Both the position numbers and the translations under genes were made by a program. Of a stretch of DNA of 64,000 nucleotides, positions 22,001 to 34,000 are shown in pieces (within the stretch, counting starts at the first letter, position 1; every line of letters starts with the position of its first letter). Source of the stretch: Podocnemis expansa (Eukaryota; Chordata; Testudines; Podocnemididae); the NCBI GenBank assembly GCA_007922195.1, contig ML682002.1, positions 372,001-436,000 on the forward strand, given 5' to 3'. The notes beneath the pieces are model-generated. The model saw nothing but the letters and a program-made list of their open reading frames with translations. It ran no database searches and was not told where the DNA came from.

Positions 22001-25000
22001 TGCCGCTTAGGCCCCTCTGCTGGCCCCACTTCACCGCTGGCGAGTGTGGCCAGCAGGGTCATGGAAACTGCGACACGCTGGGCTCCTGGCCCTGACCTGG
22101 GCTGGCAGGGCTAGAGTGGAATGGGGTGGGTTGGCTAGCCCGGAGCTGCTGCTGCCGGCATAAGCCGACCCCAACCCCTAAAGGCCACCCACTTGCGGAG
22201 GTGGGTGCTGGCCCCAGCCTGACCCCTGGAGGCTGCCTGCCTCTACCGATGGGAACCGGCCTCAACCCAAACTGTCAGAAACCGTGCTGCGGGAGCTGGC
22301 TCCAACCCAACCGCTGGAAGCTGCCCACCAGTGGGAGGGGGTACCAACCCCTCCCGCTTTTTTCCCCACCCCTGGCACCCACTGACGGTGTGGTGGGCAG
22401 GGCTGTCACGAGGGCTGGCAAAGGTTGCTGACCCCTGCTTTAGTATATTGTGTGGGGTTACAATTTCAAGTTTTCACATTTCTCCCTTCACACTGTGTAA
22501 TATCTATATGTCTGTGTCTGATGGATTGTAAATTCCATGGGGTAGCTACTCTGTTTCTTACAGTTGTGCAATGCTGAATAACTTACAGTTGTAGACCTTC
22601 AATAATAATCTAAATGAAAAAACAAGAATCTCCACTTTTGTTTCCAAGCAACTATAAGTCTCAAAAATGTAGTAGCAAAATACCGGGTGATTTAAATGGT
22701 GGTGTAGTTGCTTTGGTGGGTAAGACTGTTGTGTGTAGGTTAAATGATGTTAGGGGAAATGGTGAGGTTTTCATAGCAGTTGGAACAGGATTTTCTTTAG
22801 AGTTGACTGATGTAATATGAATACCAGGAATTGCCAAACTACTGCATCAGTACTATAAGTATTGTCATATGTACATTTAAAAGCTAGAATTAGATTCTTG
22901 ATCCATTGTGGGTGGCTTACAAGGTGTGTGTTCTGAAGGGGGTAATTAATGCAAATCCCTAGGGAGATAGCAAGCCTGGAAGAACCAAACTTCTCAGGGA
23001 AACTGCCTATACTAACTAATTTGATTTGAGTAAAGAATGTATCAGAACAGTACAAAGTTCCCAGCCTGTTGTAACAAGAGGTCGCTCTTATCTAACCAAA
23101 GAACTGGCATGTCTGTGTGATCAAGATAGATAGATAAATATTGTGATAAGAGTCAGAAGAACTTTTGAAACCTGGAGTCTCTGTGTGAATGATGGGTGAC
23201 TGCCTGATGCAAGCTAAGACCTGCACTAAAACTGTTCATTTTTTTGGGAACCTTTTCTTTGCAGTACTCTTATTCTGAAGAAATAGCATTGTGCTTTAAG
23301 AAGGCTTGCTGGTCACTGATGATCTCTGTCACTGTACCTGAGAGAATGGGACTGCAGATTCTGAGCTTTAGAATTGCTGTATCACAGTGCCTTGTATGAG
23401 AAATTGCTGCCTAAGTCAGTGCTTTTCAAACTGAGTGGAGACCCCATACCGGGTTGCAGCCCCGCAGGTACTAAGGTTGTGGTGCCCCATGCTGCCACCA
23501 CCAAAAGACTGGAATGCATTGCTCAAAGATTTAATTGTTGAGTAATAGGCATACATGACTTTTTTTTTTTTTTTTTTTTTTTAACTGGGTTCTGAGAAAA
23601 CAGTGTTTGAAAACCACTGGCCTAAGTCCCCAGGCTACAGGGAGGATTCTGCTCTTAGAAGGTTGACTGCTTGATGCCTGAAATCAAGTGGGGTTCCACA
23701 AAGGGGTCAGAGGTGCAGTTATAAAGTAAATGCTACTGGAAATTGTGTAATTATGGGTGGCTAACTTCCCAGATATAGATTGGAGGTCATGTGCTAGTAG
23801 TAATAATAGATAGCTGATGAACTCCTTCTCCAAACAATTACTGAATCAAAAGGAGGGGATGCCATCTTAGATTTGCTTTGGTGAGTAGTGAAGACCTTTC
23901 TAGATGACCTGTTTTATAGGGAACAACTCTGTTCAAGTGACCACAGAGTAATTCAGTTGAAAGGAAATGGAAGGATAAATAAAAACAAATGTGACTAGGA
24001 TCTTTGATTTCTAAAGGTCACACTTGGAAAAAAAAAATTAAGGGAATTAGTTGAGGAAGTGGTTTGAACTGAAGAACTCTTGGGTCTAAAGGTGGAGGAG
24101 GCTTGGAATCACTTGAAGTCAGTTGCAGGAACTGTGTGAAGCCTGCATCCCAAATAAGGGAAAAAAAATAATAGGCAGAAGTTGTAGCCCAGGCTGGACG
24201 AGTAAGCATCTCAGACAGTTGATTAAAAGAAAGCAGAAAGCCTAAAAGGAGTGGAAGATGGTATGGATCAGGGAAGAAAGATATCTCTCGGAAGTCAGAA
24301 TATTTAGTAATAAAGAGAGAGAGGTCAAAAGCCAAGCCGAGTCGGCCCTTGGGGGGATAATCTTCATCCAAGAATACTAAAGGAGCTGGCACATGAAATT
24401 GCAAGCCCATATCTAAGAGTTTTAATGAATCTGTAAAATCAAGGATTGCACCACATGACTGGGGAATTGCTAACATAGTTCCTGTTCCCAGAAAGAGGAT
24501 AAAAGTGATCTTAGTAACTATAGGCCTATTAGTTTGCCTCAGCAGTATGCAAGGTCTTGGAAAAAAATTTGAAAGAGAAAGTATTTAAGGATTTAGAGGT
24601 TAATGGTAATTGGGATGAAATACAACATGGCGTTACAAAAGATAGATCATGTCAGACCAACATAATCTTCTTTTCTGAGAGATGACAGATTATTTGGACA
24701 AAGGGAATATGGTGGATCTAATTTACTTAGATTTCAGTAAGGCATTTGATACAGTTCCACAGAGGGAATTATTAATGAAATTGGAAAAGATGAGAATTAA
24801 TATGAAAATAGAAAGGTCAATAAGGAACTGGTTAGAGGGGAGAATACGAGGGAGGCTACTAGTGGAGTTCTTCAGGAAACAATCTTAGAACCAGTCTTTT
24901 TTAACCTTTTTTATTACTGACCTTAGTGCAAAAAGTAGAAATGTGCTAAGAGTTTACAGATCGCACCAAGTTGGGAGGTGTTGCCAATACAGAAACAGAC

Positions 25001-28000
25001 TGGTACATCGTACAGAAAGATCTGAATGATCTTGTAAACTGGAGTACTATATATACTCGTATATAAGCCAATCTGTATATAAAGTGACCTCGGGTTATAA
25101 ACCCCAGAAACCCAAAAAAACACATGACCAGTGTATAAGCCCCCTCACATCCCTGACCCACTTCCCACTATCACCCCCACCCTGCACTGCTGGCTTCTGC
25201 CACATCCCCAATCCCCTCCCTTTAGCTGCCAACACTTCCCTAGCAGTCCCCGACCCACTCCTTAACCCCCAAACTCTGCTGTCACTTTCCCTACTGTCTC
25301 TGGCTGTCCCCTTACCTGGTGGAAGCCATGCCACATGCTGGGACTCCCGGCCTGAGCAAGTGCGGATCATGCTCAGGACAGGAGATTTCAAAACTACCAA
25401 CTCCATGTATAAGCTGAGTGCCTTTTTAAAGGGGATTTTGAGGCACAAAATTCTCAGCTTATACATGAATATATACAGTAATAGAAATAGGATGAAATTT
25501 AATAGTGAAAGAGTAAGGTCACATACATAGGGACTAATAAAAAGAAGTTCTATAAACTGGGGATACTAATACAGAGAAGGATTGGGACTTCATACAGGAA
25601 AATCTGGATGACCTTGTAAATTGGAGTATTAGGAACACGATGAAATTTAATAGGGGATAGTTTAGGTTTGTGCATTTAAGGGCTAATAAGAATTTTTTCT
25701 ATAAGTTGAGTGACATCAGTTGGAAGTAATGGAGGAGGAGAAAGACCTGGGTGTACTGGTTTATCAGAGTATGATTGTGGTCCACTAATGTGATGTGGAG
25801 GTGAAAAAACCTAAAGTGGTCCTAGGATGCATCAGATAAGGTATTTCCAGCAGAGATAGGGAGTTATTAGTATCGTTATACAAGGTGCTGGTGACACCTC
25901 ATCTGAAATATTGTGTGCAGTTCTGGTCACCAGTGTTTAAGATAGATGAATTTAGACTGGAACAGGTGCAGAGAAGGGTTAGAAGGATGATTCATGGAAT
26001 GGAGAACCTGCCTTATGAGAGGGGATTTAAAGAGTTTGACTTTTTTAGGTTGAGGAGAGATATAATTGCTCTCTCTGAATTCATCAGAGGGATAAATACA
26101 CGGGAGGGAGAGGAATTATTTGAGTACAGCCCGATGTGGACATAAGAACAAATAGACATGAACTTTCTATCAGGAAATTTTGACTTGAAATTTAGATGCA
26201 GGTTTCTAACCATCAGAGGAATAAAGTCCTGGAATAACCTTCTAAGGGGAGTAGTGTGGGAGGAAAAAACCTAGGGGGGCTTCAGAACTGAGTTTTTGGT
26301 GAATTGGTGGAGAGATGAGATGACCTAGTTTGACAATTGACTGACCCCCCCCCCTCACTACTCAGGGGTTAAAATATAATTTGGCAGGCCCCAGAACCCT
26401 CCTGCATATATGGGGCTCCCTCCTGCACCCCAGCTACTGCCCCCCAAATCCATTCCTGTGTCCCCAAAATCTACTCCCAGCTCAAGTGTCCCGAATACTC
26501 CCCCCCCCCCCCCAACCAGCACGAGCTAGTACATGCCGGTACTCACTGGCAGCACCTGGGCCGGGAAACTGGATGCTGCACTTGCACAGCGGAGCCCACC
26601 CCCCTCCCTTGCCTGCTGGAATGCCATTCCAGGGCCCACCATTTGGGCCCCTAAACATAGAAGATGGTGTTGGAACACTGTGTGTTCTGGGGCTGGCTAT
26701 TTTTCAATGATGGGCCCCAGAATGCAGTGTTCTGGTACCATAGTCTATTTTTAGGGGGCCTGGAACGCTGAGCCCTTAAAAATGGTGGGCCCTGGAACAG
26801 CGTTCCAGGCTGTTCTGGCTTGCTTTAACCCCTGTGACCACTGGTGGTGGATATGCTAATGACCTTTAGATGGGGTATGTTCTGAGTTATTACAGAGAAT
26901 TCTTTCTTGAGTATCTGACTGTTTGAGTCTTGCTCACATGCTCAGGGTTTAAATAATTTCCTCCAAACAGATTGGCAAGGGCTCTTTGGGTTTTTTACCC
27001 ACTTTTTGTAGCATTGGGCATGGCTTGCATGCTAGTGGATTCTCTATACTTCAAAGTCTTTAAACCATAGTTTGAGGACTTTAATAACTCAGTTGTAGGT
27101 TGGGTTTGTTACAGGAGTGAGTGGGTGAGGTTTTGTATCCATATTGTGCAGGAGGTCAGATTAGATGATCCTGTTGATCCCTTCTGCCCTCAGCATTGCA
27201 AGTGTATGTCAGTATTTGTGACATTGACTGCTCACAGCTATAGTCGACGTCAATGAGAATTGCAGTTAAGTCAAGTCTGTACTCTTAATGTTGCTTTAAA
27301 AGATTGTCAGGGGACCCCACATCATTAGATGGGTGTTCTTTTGCTGTAGTGTACAGTGTTAAAGTATTTCTTATTAGGTTTTTTTAAAAATATGAATTGA
27401 TGTGCCTAGCATTAGGGAGCCATGTTTTAAAACTTTGGTGCATTATTAATCTCTTTCAGAGACTTGGTGATGGCATTTTTGTTGTTGTTTTTGTTTTTAC
27501 TTCTGTGTAACTAGGTGGCATTGGTACATTGTGAACAGTTCCAGCAATGGTATCCATGGTTGCTGTTAGTGGTCTGTGGCAGATGCTGATTAAGATCAGG
27601 CATCAGATCAATCTCTGTACGATTCACCATGTGAGAACATTCATGAAGGACTAGCAGTTGCCTGTTGTGATTGTCCAAAAATCTGCCAGATAGGAATGAT
27701 TCCAGACAGCATGATGCAATTCTGTCTACTTCACTTGCGTTGCACAGCTGGACTAGTTGTAGTCTTTCTGCTGACTGTATCCAAGGTTTTGGAAAGGTTC
27801 TGTAGCATCAGAATGGGTGTTGATAAGGAGACTCTTCACTACAGGAACCGATTTCTTATCTTTCCTTTCTGAAGCAAATTCATATCAAATTCAGAAACAG
27901 TTTGGGTTGACTGAAATTGCATCTTTAGTCAAATTAATTTTTTGTCCAAAAAGTTTCATCCAGCTCTAAATATGATTGTCAGTTTCTTCATAAAATACCT

Positions 28001-31000
28001 GTTAGTAGATAAGTTTAGATATTGCTTTCTCTGAGGTATTAGAGCACTGCATTCTCCAAAAGGAGAGAGAGAAGATTTTGATGGAGTTAGGGAAATAAAG
28101 CAAAATGGATGTTATGTTAGTGATGCTATGGTAGTACTTAGGGAGGTCCTCTTATTCCACTCTGCTAGTGGAAGATTGATTGATTGTTTCTCCCAGAACA
28201 CTGCTTAGAACACTTCACATCCTCTGTCTCCTCCAGTAAACAGGATTCGACCCTAAGTGGATTGATACTTTTATTCGTACATGATTTCTCCAAGATAGTT
28301 TCTTTTTGGGCATTCTGCAGAAGGTTGAAGTTCCAAACATTAAATCAAAGGGCAGTCGATCATAGGAGTTACAACTTACTGTTTAATTTTTAAAATCTGG
28401 AATGTGCTCATATTTTGTAGTTGGATGCGTTAAATCCTGTTTGATACCTTAAGACAAATTGCTGACTTGAAAATTTTCTATTTGAACAATCTTGATCTTT
28501 ACCTTCTGTACCATTAATCTTAATTTTATAGATACTTGTTGCATTACAGCAAACAGGCAGTACTGGGGAGTCTAGTGCCAAAGCAAACTAAAAGGAAGAT
28601 AGAAGTGTGTGACTCTCCAAGGCAAACAACTGAAAGTCCAGACCATCACAACACGTTGTTGGATTAATTTAGAGGAGTTATATAGCTATGTTAAGTGTCT
28701 TGGGAGCATTGAACAGACATTTCCGTGCCAGTCTGTTGCACAGTATGCATGTCCTGACGCATATCAGCATTGTTAAAATCAACAGAAGCCTCTTAATTAT
28801 CCAATAAACCAGAGTTTAAATAATTTTAATATTTTTATCCATGTCAGTAATTTTTTTTTTCGTTTTAAGGTATCAGTGAAGCATTTGGGTTTTAACCTCT
28901 TTACATGTTACTTAAATACAGGTTACTTAAAAAATTAATATTTCACATGCTTTAATTTCAGCTTACTGGTACATCTGAGACCTTTCAAGGATGTAGACAT
29001 TGATGATCGTATAAAAGAATTTGCAGCAAAATTATCTTTAATACCCACTCCTCCACCAGGAACACTCCATTTGGTAATTAGTGATTCTTCTTTTCATAAT
29101 TATTTTAACATCATGTGCAATAATATTTCAAATATGCTATCTGTGTACAGTGGGGCATAGTCTGTAGTGACAGTTTTAATACCAGAGTGATCTCCCTGAA
29201 ATCAGTACCTGTGCTTTGGGGACATAGACTGCTGTGACCCAGTTTCGTAAATGGCTGCATGGTACCCTGAAGAGGTGGGGAGGAAGTGAAATCATAACTC
29301 TGTCTTTCTACCCACCAGACTGTGTAGGGAGGAAGGTTATGTGGTTTTAAGTGCTAGCCTAATACTGGGAGATGCAGTTTCAGTTCTCTGCTCTGCCACA
29401 GATGTTTTGTGTGAGCTTGAGCAAATCACTTAGCCTCTTCCCCATCTGCAAAATAAGAACAGTACTTTCCTGCCTTTTAGGTGTGCTGGGGAATAATTAC
29501 ATTGAAGATTATGAGGCTCTCAGGTACTACAGTGATGGAACCATATATAGGTGCACTGTAAACAGTGGTGTATTCACCCTGTGTGCAGCTGAGAGCTTCA
29601 AGAGGCTGCTCATGGAATGCTGCAGCTCACTACAGTTCCTTCTATGAGCTGTGTCTAAATGGCGTGGTTTAGCTTATTTCTATCAAAGCAGTTGTAAGCT
29701 GTTCTACATTTAAGTTGTCAGCAAGCAGTGATATTGCAAATTATGTTTGGTAAAATTTCTCAGTTAGAATTTGATGGGGAAAAAATGACAGAATAAAGCA
29801 GAGGGATCCTGACATATTGCCCTCATAAAAGCAAGAGTAGATTAACTTGCAGTAGGTATAATTGACAAGAGTCCCTTAGAGGACCTGATCTCAGTACAAA
29901 ATCCAAGACTGTAATTCACCTTTACAATCCTTTCATTTTTTGTGCCATCCCAGGGGTTGGTTAGAGCTCATAGTACAAGTTACAGCAGTAATAGAGCTGC
30001 ACTAAGATGTATCCAGCTGTAGCAATTTCCAGAGGGGTAGTCGTGTCAGTCTAGTTCAGCAAAACAAAAAAGGAATCTGATAGTGCTTTTAAAGACTAAC
30101 AAATTTATTATTGCATGAGCTTTTGTGGGAGAAAATCCCACTTTGTCAGACACTTAGATGCATCTTTCTCTCCCGTGAAAGCTCAAGCAATAAACAAATG
30201 TTAGCCTTTAAGGGCTACAGGACTCCTTGTCTGTCCAGCTGTAACAGTTTTTTTCCAGGGGCCTCTTCTGGCAATTGAAAATCATCAGAGTTCAGTGCAG
30301 CCGTGCTCAAGTCAGGTACCTTCCCTCAGCCAGACTCATGACTCTGAGGTGAGGCATTAGATGTAGTGTAGCTGGCTTTCCTCAACTGACTGGCTAAGCC
30401 AGCTTTCTTCTTGCTTTCAATTGCTGGAATATGCAAAACATAGAGGATCTGGCCCATTCAGACTGGCCAGTGAAATTTTTGATAGTTTGAAAAAGTAAAA
30501 TTCAGTAATTTTGCCTAGTTCCATGTTTTACATAAGTAATGGTACTTGGTTGTTTTCTTCATATTTAGACTCCCTCCTTTTAATTAACTGTTGGGTGCCC
30601 TTTCCTGTGTGAATCAATAATACTTTTGATTTCTATTCTAAAATACATTTTATATCAATATAACTTGGGGGGGGGGGGAAAGGGAGGGGGAGGAGTGATT
30701 CCTTGTTCACCCTTATCTCCAATTCCATATCTGAAATATCTTACCAAACTGAAAGGAAGAACAAAGTTACTACTGTATTTAGTACTTTCAGAGCCAGAGT
30801 TATCTTTTGCAATTGAGGGAAATTTTAGGTTCTGTGTCATGCAAACATACACACACACACACACTTTTCTGTCAGATAACCACAGTGTTTTATAGTGAGA
30901 AGTTAAAATTTCATGTGCTGTGGGACCATCTTCATTAAAAATTAATTGAAAAACATGTATTACTACAGATATTTAATATGAAACCACTACAGATAGTCTT

Positions 31001-34000
31001 TCCATCGCGGGAGGATCCAGACAGCCCAATTATTGACTTGGATCTTCATCTTCCCTTACTGTGTTTCAGGCCAGAACAGGTACTACAGGTAAAACAAACA
31101 ACTTTATTTTCAAGATTTTGTAAAGTGTGTCAGGTTTTGTTTCCTTGTTCCCTTGATTCTTTTGCTATTCCCAGGAAAAGCTACAAGATGGAGTTCAGGT
31201 TGAGAGTACATATCAGTCATTTAGGGTAAAATACATTGTGCACTTTGTAAACCCATAAATTTCAGAATTAAGGTTAAATTTAAAAAAAACCTAACACGTT
31301 AAAGTATATGGAAATACCCATTTAAGGCACTCAAGCAACTTAACTCTGTCGTGGTAACAAAACGCAATAACTATATGCTTGTGATTAAGGCATTTGTATG
31401 TTTTGGGGCCCAGATTTGATTAAATTGATTTTTAAAGATGCATTGGATTGATTTTATTTTTCTCCATTACAGTCAAACACTTGTGGGCCCTCCTCCCCAC
31501 CATGGCAGTGCCGACCCTCGGGGTGGGGTGGTGCTAGGCAGGATAGGGTCTTGAGCCCATAAACTGGCTAGCCTTGGAGGTGGGGTAGGCCGGCACTGGC
31601 TGGCCAGTGAAGGGTATCTTGCATCCCAGCCAAGGGCGAGGAGGGCTTAGGAAAGCCCTGGGCCTGCAGTCTGGTGCTGGGGAGCCAGGGCCTTTGGGAC
31701 AGAGGCCATGGCCCACAACTTTCTTGCTCCGCCCCTGGATGGCTGGAGCAGAGCAGACCAGCCAGCCTGACAATGGGGCCAGCTGTGGCTGGCAGCAGCA
31801 CTCTAGAGGCAAGTGCTCTCTCTCTCTGGGAGCCATTTTGGGCCAACATGGGGGTGGGCAACAAAGTGGCCACACCACCCACCAGGGAGATGGGGGACAG
31901 CTGCATTGTATAGGCAGGTGGTGGTGGTGATCCTGGAACAGGGCTGGGAGCTCTGTCAGGCCTCATACTCGAGCCCCTGGTGTGGCCTGTCAGACTGGAA
32001 CTGGCCAGGCCACCCTGAGCCAGAGGGGCCTGGTGTAACAGCAGCGCTGAGGCTAGGGCCAGATTCTGCATTTAGCCTGGGTCCTGGGGCTGCAGCCCCT
32101 AAAGCCCTGGTGTTAACCCAGCCCTGCTTAGACTTTTGTAAAGGAGCAGTTGTTAAAACTCCAAAACTAATTAACAAACTTACTTATAAGCTCTCATAAA
32201 ACTTAACTCCATACTTAAACATTAAGTGCTGTAACTTTGGGAAGGATACACTGTATTTATCAAATATAGCAGAGAATTGAATCTCTCTCTTGTAAACTCG
32301 GTTCAGTCTTAACAGTGGAGTAGCAGTAAGTGCTACCAGTGCATTTGCCTAATGTAATGGATGAAGAAAGGCAAGAAAATGCTCTTAATTCATCACCGCT
32401 GTTGTACCCCCATCTCTGCTCAGCTGCTTCCTCTTTCGAACAGAAAGGCTGATTAGATCTATTTCATCTGTGCTCTTCTTGTATACCTGCTGTGCACCTA
32501 TTCCATCTTAGTTCTGAAAATAGTTAATGTTAACTAATTTTTTTTAGCCATGCCAACTATCTGATGTATTTCTCTGCACACATTTGGTGCACAATCAGCC
32601 TTCTTATTTGAAAATCTTGTTCATGGTCACATCCTTCTATAGTGCAGTGTTTCTCAACCTTTAGTGGTCTGGGGAACACGCAAAGGTATTAATTGCTTTA
32701 CATGGAACACCTGATGAAACCATTCTTGAAAAAAAGTGGTAACAGTGGTGTCCAGAGATAAATGGCTTGGTTGCAGCAGAGCTTCCAAGTGTGCATCAAT
32801 ATCTGCCGCCGCACACCTGGAAGCTTTGCTCTGACAGGGGCATTAAGTTGCTCCTCCCCTCTCTCCACTCAGACTCCTCTTCCCCACCTCAGGGAGGGTT
32901 CAGGATGGGTCAGAGAAAGTCCGCACTACATCTGAGGAGCACCAGTGTTCTACAGAAAAATGGTTGAGAAACACTGTTTTGATGCATCTGTGTGCAAGAG
33001 CACTCGGGTAATTGTGCCTATGCAAGTCTTACAATTTGTGGCCCTTTGCTCTACAATGTACATGGTCTATTGATATGTTTCATCAGTGTCTTGTTTTGCT
33101 CTCTTTCTTTAATTTGGGTGCTGTAAAGGGCTTGTACATTGTTGCCTTTTGGCTGGAGCTAGTGGACTGATAGCCAGAGCTCCTGAGGAGAAATCTTGGC
33201 TCTGCTGAAGTAGTGGCAAAACTCTTGTTAACATCGCGGGGCCAGTATTTCACCTCTGGTTTTTATTTCTGGCATTTTGACTGAGGCTTGGTCTACAATG
33301 ACCAGAAAATTCTGTGGCAGTCGACAGGAGATAAAAGCTACTTAATGTAGCTTAAGTGTATCTTTTGTTTACTTTCTAACTTCTACTTACTGCAGTGTCT
33401 TCACCATGCTCACAGGAAACGTGCACCCACCAGCACAGTGTTACTCTTTTTCTGAGTGTGGATTTCTTAAGTAGACTTCCAGATCAATTGAGCAGGTCGT
33501 CACTGCTGCTCAATTGATCCCGAAGAATCGATCAGATAGCAGCGAATTTGCTGCCATCAATGAAGACATACTGTGACTGACAGAGTAAGAATCCTTTAAC
33601 TAACTTTTGTCAGTTTATCAGTGTGTGATGTGTATTATTATAACTCTGATCTCCTGAAGGTGAGACTGAAATTGTAAATTGTAATTGTAAAGTGCTTGGA
33701 GGCACTTTTTATAGAATTTGCTCTATGTAACTTTTATATTAATATTACTTATTTTTTACCATTTCCAGATTTTAACATGCATCTTAACTGAACAGAGAAT
33801 TGTTTTCTTCTCTTCTGACTGGGCCCTGCTAACAATTATAGCTGAATGTTTCATGTTGTACCTTCATCCTATTCAATGGCAACACACTTTTGTACCTATT
33901 CTGTCACGTCAGATGCTGGATTTTGTAATGGCCCCAACGTCTTTCCTTATGGGCTGTCACATTGATCATTTTGAAGAAGTTAGCAAGGTTTGTCATAACA

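Larger units (their letters stand above)
23640..27215 (+). mobile_element. Degraded CR1 LINE with 3' UTR, interrupted twice
   Basis: RT motifs [20 protein letters not shown] (24719-24778), [10 protein letters not shown], then [15 protein letters not shown] (25888-25932) and the C-terminal [15 protein letters not shown]. The 3' UTR (26900-27215) has the reptile CR1 tail: cttgctcacatgctcagggt, gaggactttaataactcag, gtgcaggaggtcagattaga. It is split by a TA-flanked element (25047-25478) and a hAT (26363-26834). A segment of about 145 bp around the aaatttaatag box is duplicated. Confidence 0.82.

Noticed and set aside
31568..32199. Long open frames on both strands in the GC-rich block
   Set aside because: Low stop-codon density in GC-rich DNA explains them; no family resemblance and no splice context.
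33718..33768. Upstream extension of the cDENN exon
   Set aside because: It is the pyrimidine-rich intron end; the conserved protein starts at the acceptor.
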